Assembly (NCBI GenBank): GCA_031262745.1
Contig: JAISHE010000065.1
Coordinates: forward strand, 23,405 to 87,404
Direction of reading: 5' to 3'
DNA length: 64,000 nt
DNA from: Culturomica sp.
GTDB taxonomy: Bacteria > Bacteroidota > Bacteroidia > Bacteroidales > Marinifilaceae
Shown: positions 62,318-64,000 of the stretch, piece after piece
Layout of the letters: each line of letters starts with the position of its first letter
Position numbering within the stretch: the stretch's first letter is position 1
Position numbers and translations under genes: made by a program
Notes under the pieces: model-generated
Database searches by the model: none
What the model was told of the DNA's origin: nothing
What the model saw: the letters and a program-made list of their open reading frames with translations, nothing else

Positions 62318-63460
62318 TTATTTCAGCAGGTCGTTTAATCTATCGTTCAAACTTGCTCCGAAAAGATTTTTACCTACAATTTCATGTTTGCTGTTAAGAA
62401 TATAGTTGGAAGGCAGGTTTTGCACATTCCAAGTGCGAAGAGAACTACCGGTTTCGTCCCACACACAAACCCATTTAATTCCGTAGCCACTCACAAGTTC
62501 CTGCCACAACAGCCTGTTTTTGTCGAAGCAAACTTGGTAGATTTCCACTCCTCTCGAACGAAATTTATTATACGTGTTTTGAAGGCTTTTATAATGCTCC
62601 TCTGCGCCTTCTTCACCCAGTGCGGAAAAATCCAGAACTATCAATTTGTTTTTCAAGGATGCAAGCGAAACCGTATCACCTTTTGCATTCGGTAGTTGCA
62701 ATTCAGGCAAATCACTACCCGATTCATTGATGAACCGTTTCATCTTCAAATTGCGCATTTCCTGTTGTATTCGGTCGAAATGAGCGAGTAGGGCTTTGGT
62801 GTACTGTGATTCCGGATATATGGCTTTCATTGAAGTTGCCACCACTCTATACGAATAGTTCTCATTGATAGGGTCGAGAATAAAACTTCCGTCGGGCAGT
62901 TGTTGATACAAAGCGTAATATGCAACCGGCGACGTAGCATAGGTGATTATAAAATTTCTCGAATAACGCACCTGACGCATGAAAACCGTATCCCATTCGT
63001 CGGAAATGCGCTTGCGTTCCGTATCAAACTTTTTGTCTTCCGGCAGAGCAGCGTAAAGCTTTTGTAATGAATCCAGAGCTAAGAAATTGAGGCGTTTTTC
63101 TACGTTCAATTCTTTGATAAGCTCGGAACCTTCGGAACCTTCAACGCTGTAATTTGAAATTTTCTTCACATTTCCTTTGATACTTATTTTTTCACCTGCT
63201 TTAACAAGTAGCGGTATGTTTTCATTATTAATCTTGACCGTGTAAAACATTGGGTTTTCTACTTTCGATTTGAATGTAAATTCACCTTTCTTATTGGTTT
63301 TGAGGGAATCAATTACAATTGTGTTGCCTACGTTTATTTGTTCAAGATAAACAGTTTGCTTACTTGCGCCGGAGATATTGCCGTTAATTTCCACACGATT
63401 TTTAGTAGTGCATGCGCAAACACTCAAAAATAAAAGCGATAAGATTATTATATTCTTCAT
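62318..63460 (-). CDS. DUF4369 thioredoxin-fold lipoprotein without CxxC
   Basis: The protein has 380 residues with a lipoprotein-type signal (SLLFLSVCAC, lipid Cys about residue 17). The N-terminal DUF4369-like beta domain (about 25-115, VEINGNISGASKQTVYLEQI) is followed by a helical middle. A C-terminal thioredoxin fold (about 250-380) has LKNKLIVLDFSALGEEGAEE, VEIYQVCFDKNRLLWQELV and the cis-Pro loop NLPSNYIL. The position of the redox CxxC motif reads ALGEEGAEEH, so it lacks both Cys and is unlikely to be an oxidoreductase. First gene of the minus-strand run, close after tRNA-Cys. Confidence 0.82.
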   Translation of the reverse strand: MKNIIILSLLFLSVCACTTKNRVEINGNISGASKQTVYLEQINVGNTIVIDSLKTNKKGEFTFKSKVENPMFYTVKINNENIPLLVKAGEKISIKGNVKKISNYSVEGSEGSELIKELNVEKRLNFLALDSLQKLYAALPEDKKFDTERKRISDEWDTVFMRQVRYSRNFIITYATSPVAYYALYQQLPDGSFILDPINENYSYRVVATSMKAIYPESQYTKALLAHFDRIQQEMRNLKMKRFINESGSDLPELQLPNAKGDTVSLASLKNKLIVLDFSALGEEGAEEHYKSLQNTYNKFRSRGVEIYQVCFDKNRLLWQELVSGYGIKWVCVWDETGSSLRTWNVQNLPSNYILNSKHEIVGKNLFGASLNDRLNDLLK

Positions 63461-63476
63461 TTCTTATATAAATTTC

Positions 63477-63506
63477 AGCCCCTGAGAGTGGTGGCTTTCA
63501 AGGGCT
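63477..63506 (-). terminator. Hairpin between tRNA-Cys and the lipoprotein gene
   Basis: A 9-bp stem (63477-63485 with 63498-63506, one G-U pair). Only a weak run AAATTT follows on the minus strand. It may end the tRNA transcript partly, or act as a processing site. Confidence 0.35.
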
Positions 63507-63519
63507 TATTATAATTTTG

Positions 63520-63590
63520 AGGTCGGTAGCGGAATCGAACCGCTGTACACGGTTTTGCAGACCGTTGCCTAACCGCTCGGCCAACCGACC
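63520..63590 (-). tRNA. tRNA-Cys (anticodon GCA)
   Basis: 71 bases on the minus strand. The acceptor stem GGTCGGT pairs with ACCGACC over 7 bp, with T (U73) as discriminator, which is the identity base of Cys tRNA. The anticodon loop CTGCAAA gives anticodon GCA. The T-loop reads GGTTCGATTCC. CCA is not encoded. Confidence 0.96.
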
Positions 63591-63607
63591 ATTTTATTTA
63601 GGCTGTG

Positions 63608-63638
63608 CAAAGATAGAGTAATTTTCATACATTGCAAA
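63608..63638 (-). promoter_or_regulatory. Bacteroidota promoter of tRNA-Cys
   Basis: On the minus strand TTTG (complement 63635-63638), exactly 19 bases, then TATCTTTG (complement 63608-63615), 18 bases before the tRNA 5' end. It may also drive the lipoprotein-lpxH-yifB genes. Confidence 0.8.
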
Positions 63639-64000
63639 GAATTGGTATTTTTATTATTCAGATTTATTTTTTACATTTGCATTGCAATAGTTTCTTTGCA
63701 AAAACCATGGTTAATTTCGCCTCTTTTTTTCCCTTTTTCGGTATCTTCCACATTCATTTTACACTTAGTTTAATTATTTAAAAATGTAGCAGTTCGCCTC
63801 TTTTTGCAAACAACCCTATTTCATTGATTTTCACCGATTTTTGAGCCTCAAAAACCCATGGATTTCGCAATTTTTTAATTTGTGCCTGTATTCTGCTGAG
63901 CACAAATGTTTTAGCTAATAATGTGAGGTTCAATTCAAAGCCGACTGTTTTTTTAAGCGGCGACAGCGTAGTAATCTCATTTTCACTGTCTTGGGATCAC
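63639..64000. other. No supportable gene in the last 360 bases
   Basis: AT-rich sequence. A -7-like box TACATTTG occurs on the plus strand at 63672-63679 without a -33 partner. The minus strand is open from about 63995 down to a stop at 63778-63780, but that frame has no ATG. Confidence 0.4.

Noticed and set aside
63778..63997. Minus-strand open frame of about 72 codons at the window end
   Set aside because: It is bounded by a TGA upstream near 63995-63997, has no ATG, and no family could be named.

Overview
The window looks like a chromosomal segment from a Bacteroidales-type Bacteroidota. It carries a SusC/SusD pair, an RprX/RprY-like two-component pair, a TonB/BtuG-type cobalamin operon and surface-lipoprotein signals. 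Several promoters fit the Bacteroidota pattern TTTG, then 19 to 20 bases, then TAnnTTTG. TGA is used as an ordinary stop codon.

Layout. Positions 1-1,000: end of a DUF1015-type gene, a terminator, a 21-bp tandem repeat array and the terminator of the susCD operon. Positions 1,076-8,201 (minus strand): susD, susC, a transposase remnant and rmuC. Positions 8,301-13,867 (plus): an AAA ATPase + DUF4435 pair resembling a PARIS-type defence module, then ruvB, rprX, rprY and rpiB. Positions 14,227-20,046: a second 21-bp repeat array, a gene broken by an in-frame TGA, and a four-gene restriction-modification locus that looks like one system nested inside another. Positions 20,416-31,675: an L-arabinose block (aldose epimerase, Na+/sugar symporter, araD, araA, FGGY kinase, GH127 arabinofuranosidase) and a pectinesterase. 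Positions 31,900-35,623: an IS1634-family element with a 100-bp target duplication, an AAA/DUF4143 ATPase, gene debris and a short inverted-repeat element.

Positions 35,707-51,365 hold the most unusual region: a co-directional run of 16 genes. It encodes a sigma-like factor, a C39-like cysteine peptidase, two dynamin-like GTPases, an Hsp70-FHA fusion, a Hanks-type kinase with zinc ribbons, a PP2C phosphatase with a zinc ribbon, and several small membrane proteins with nearly the same N-terminal zinc ribbon. It also encodes a BACON-like repeat protein, a possible anti-sigma protein, an M48 membrane protease, an outer-membrane barrel and WG-repeat proteins. The kinase, phosphatase and FHA domain form a plausible phospho-signalling circuit that could control a GTPase/chaperone/protease machine at the envelope. 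No function is known to me for the set as a whole.

Positions 51,580-58,120: a cobalamin riboswitch and a B12 uptake operon (btuB, btuG-like, btuF, btuC, btuD). Positions 58,143-63,590: grpE-dnaJ (plus), then yifB, lpxH, a thioredoxin-fold lipoprotein and tRNA-Cys (minus). The last 400 bases hold no gene I can support.
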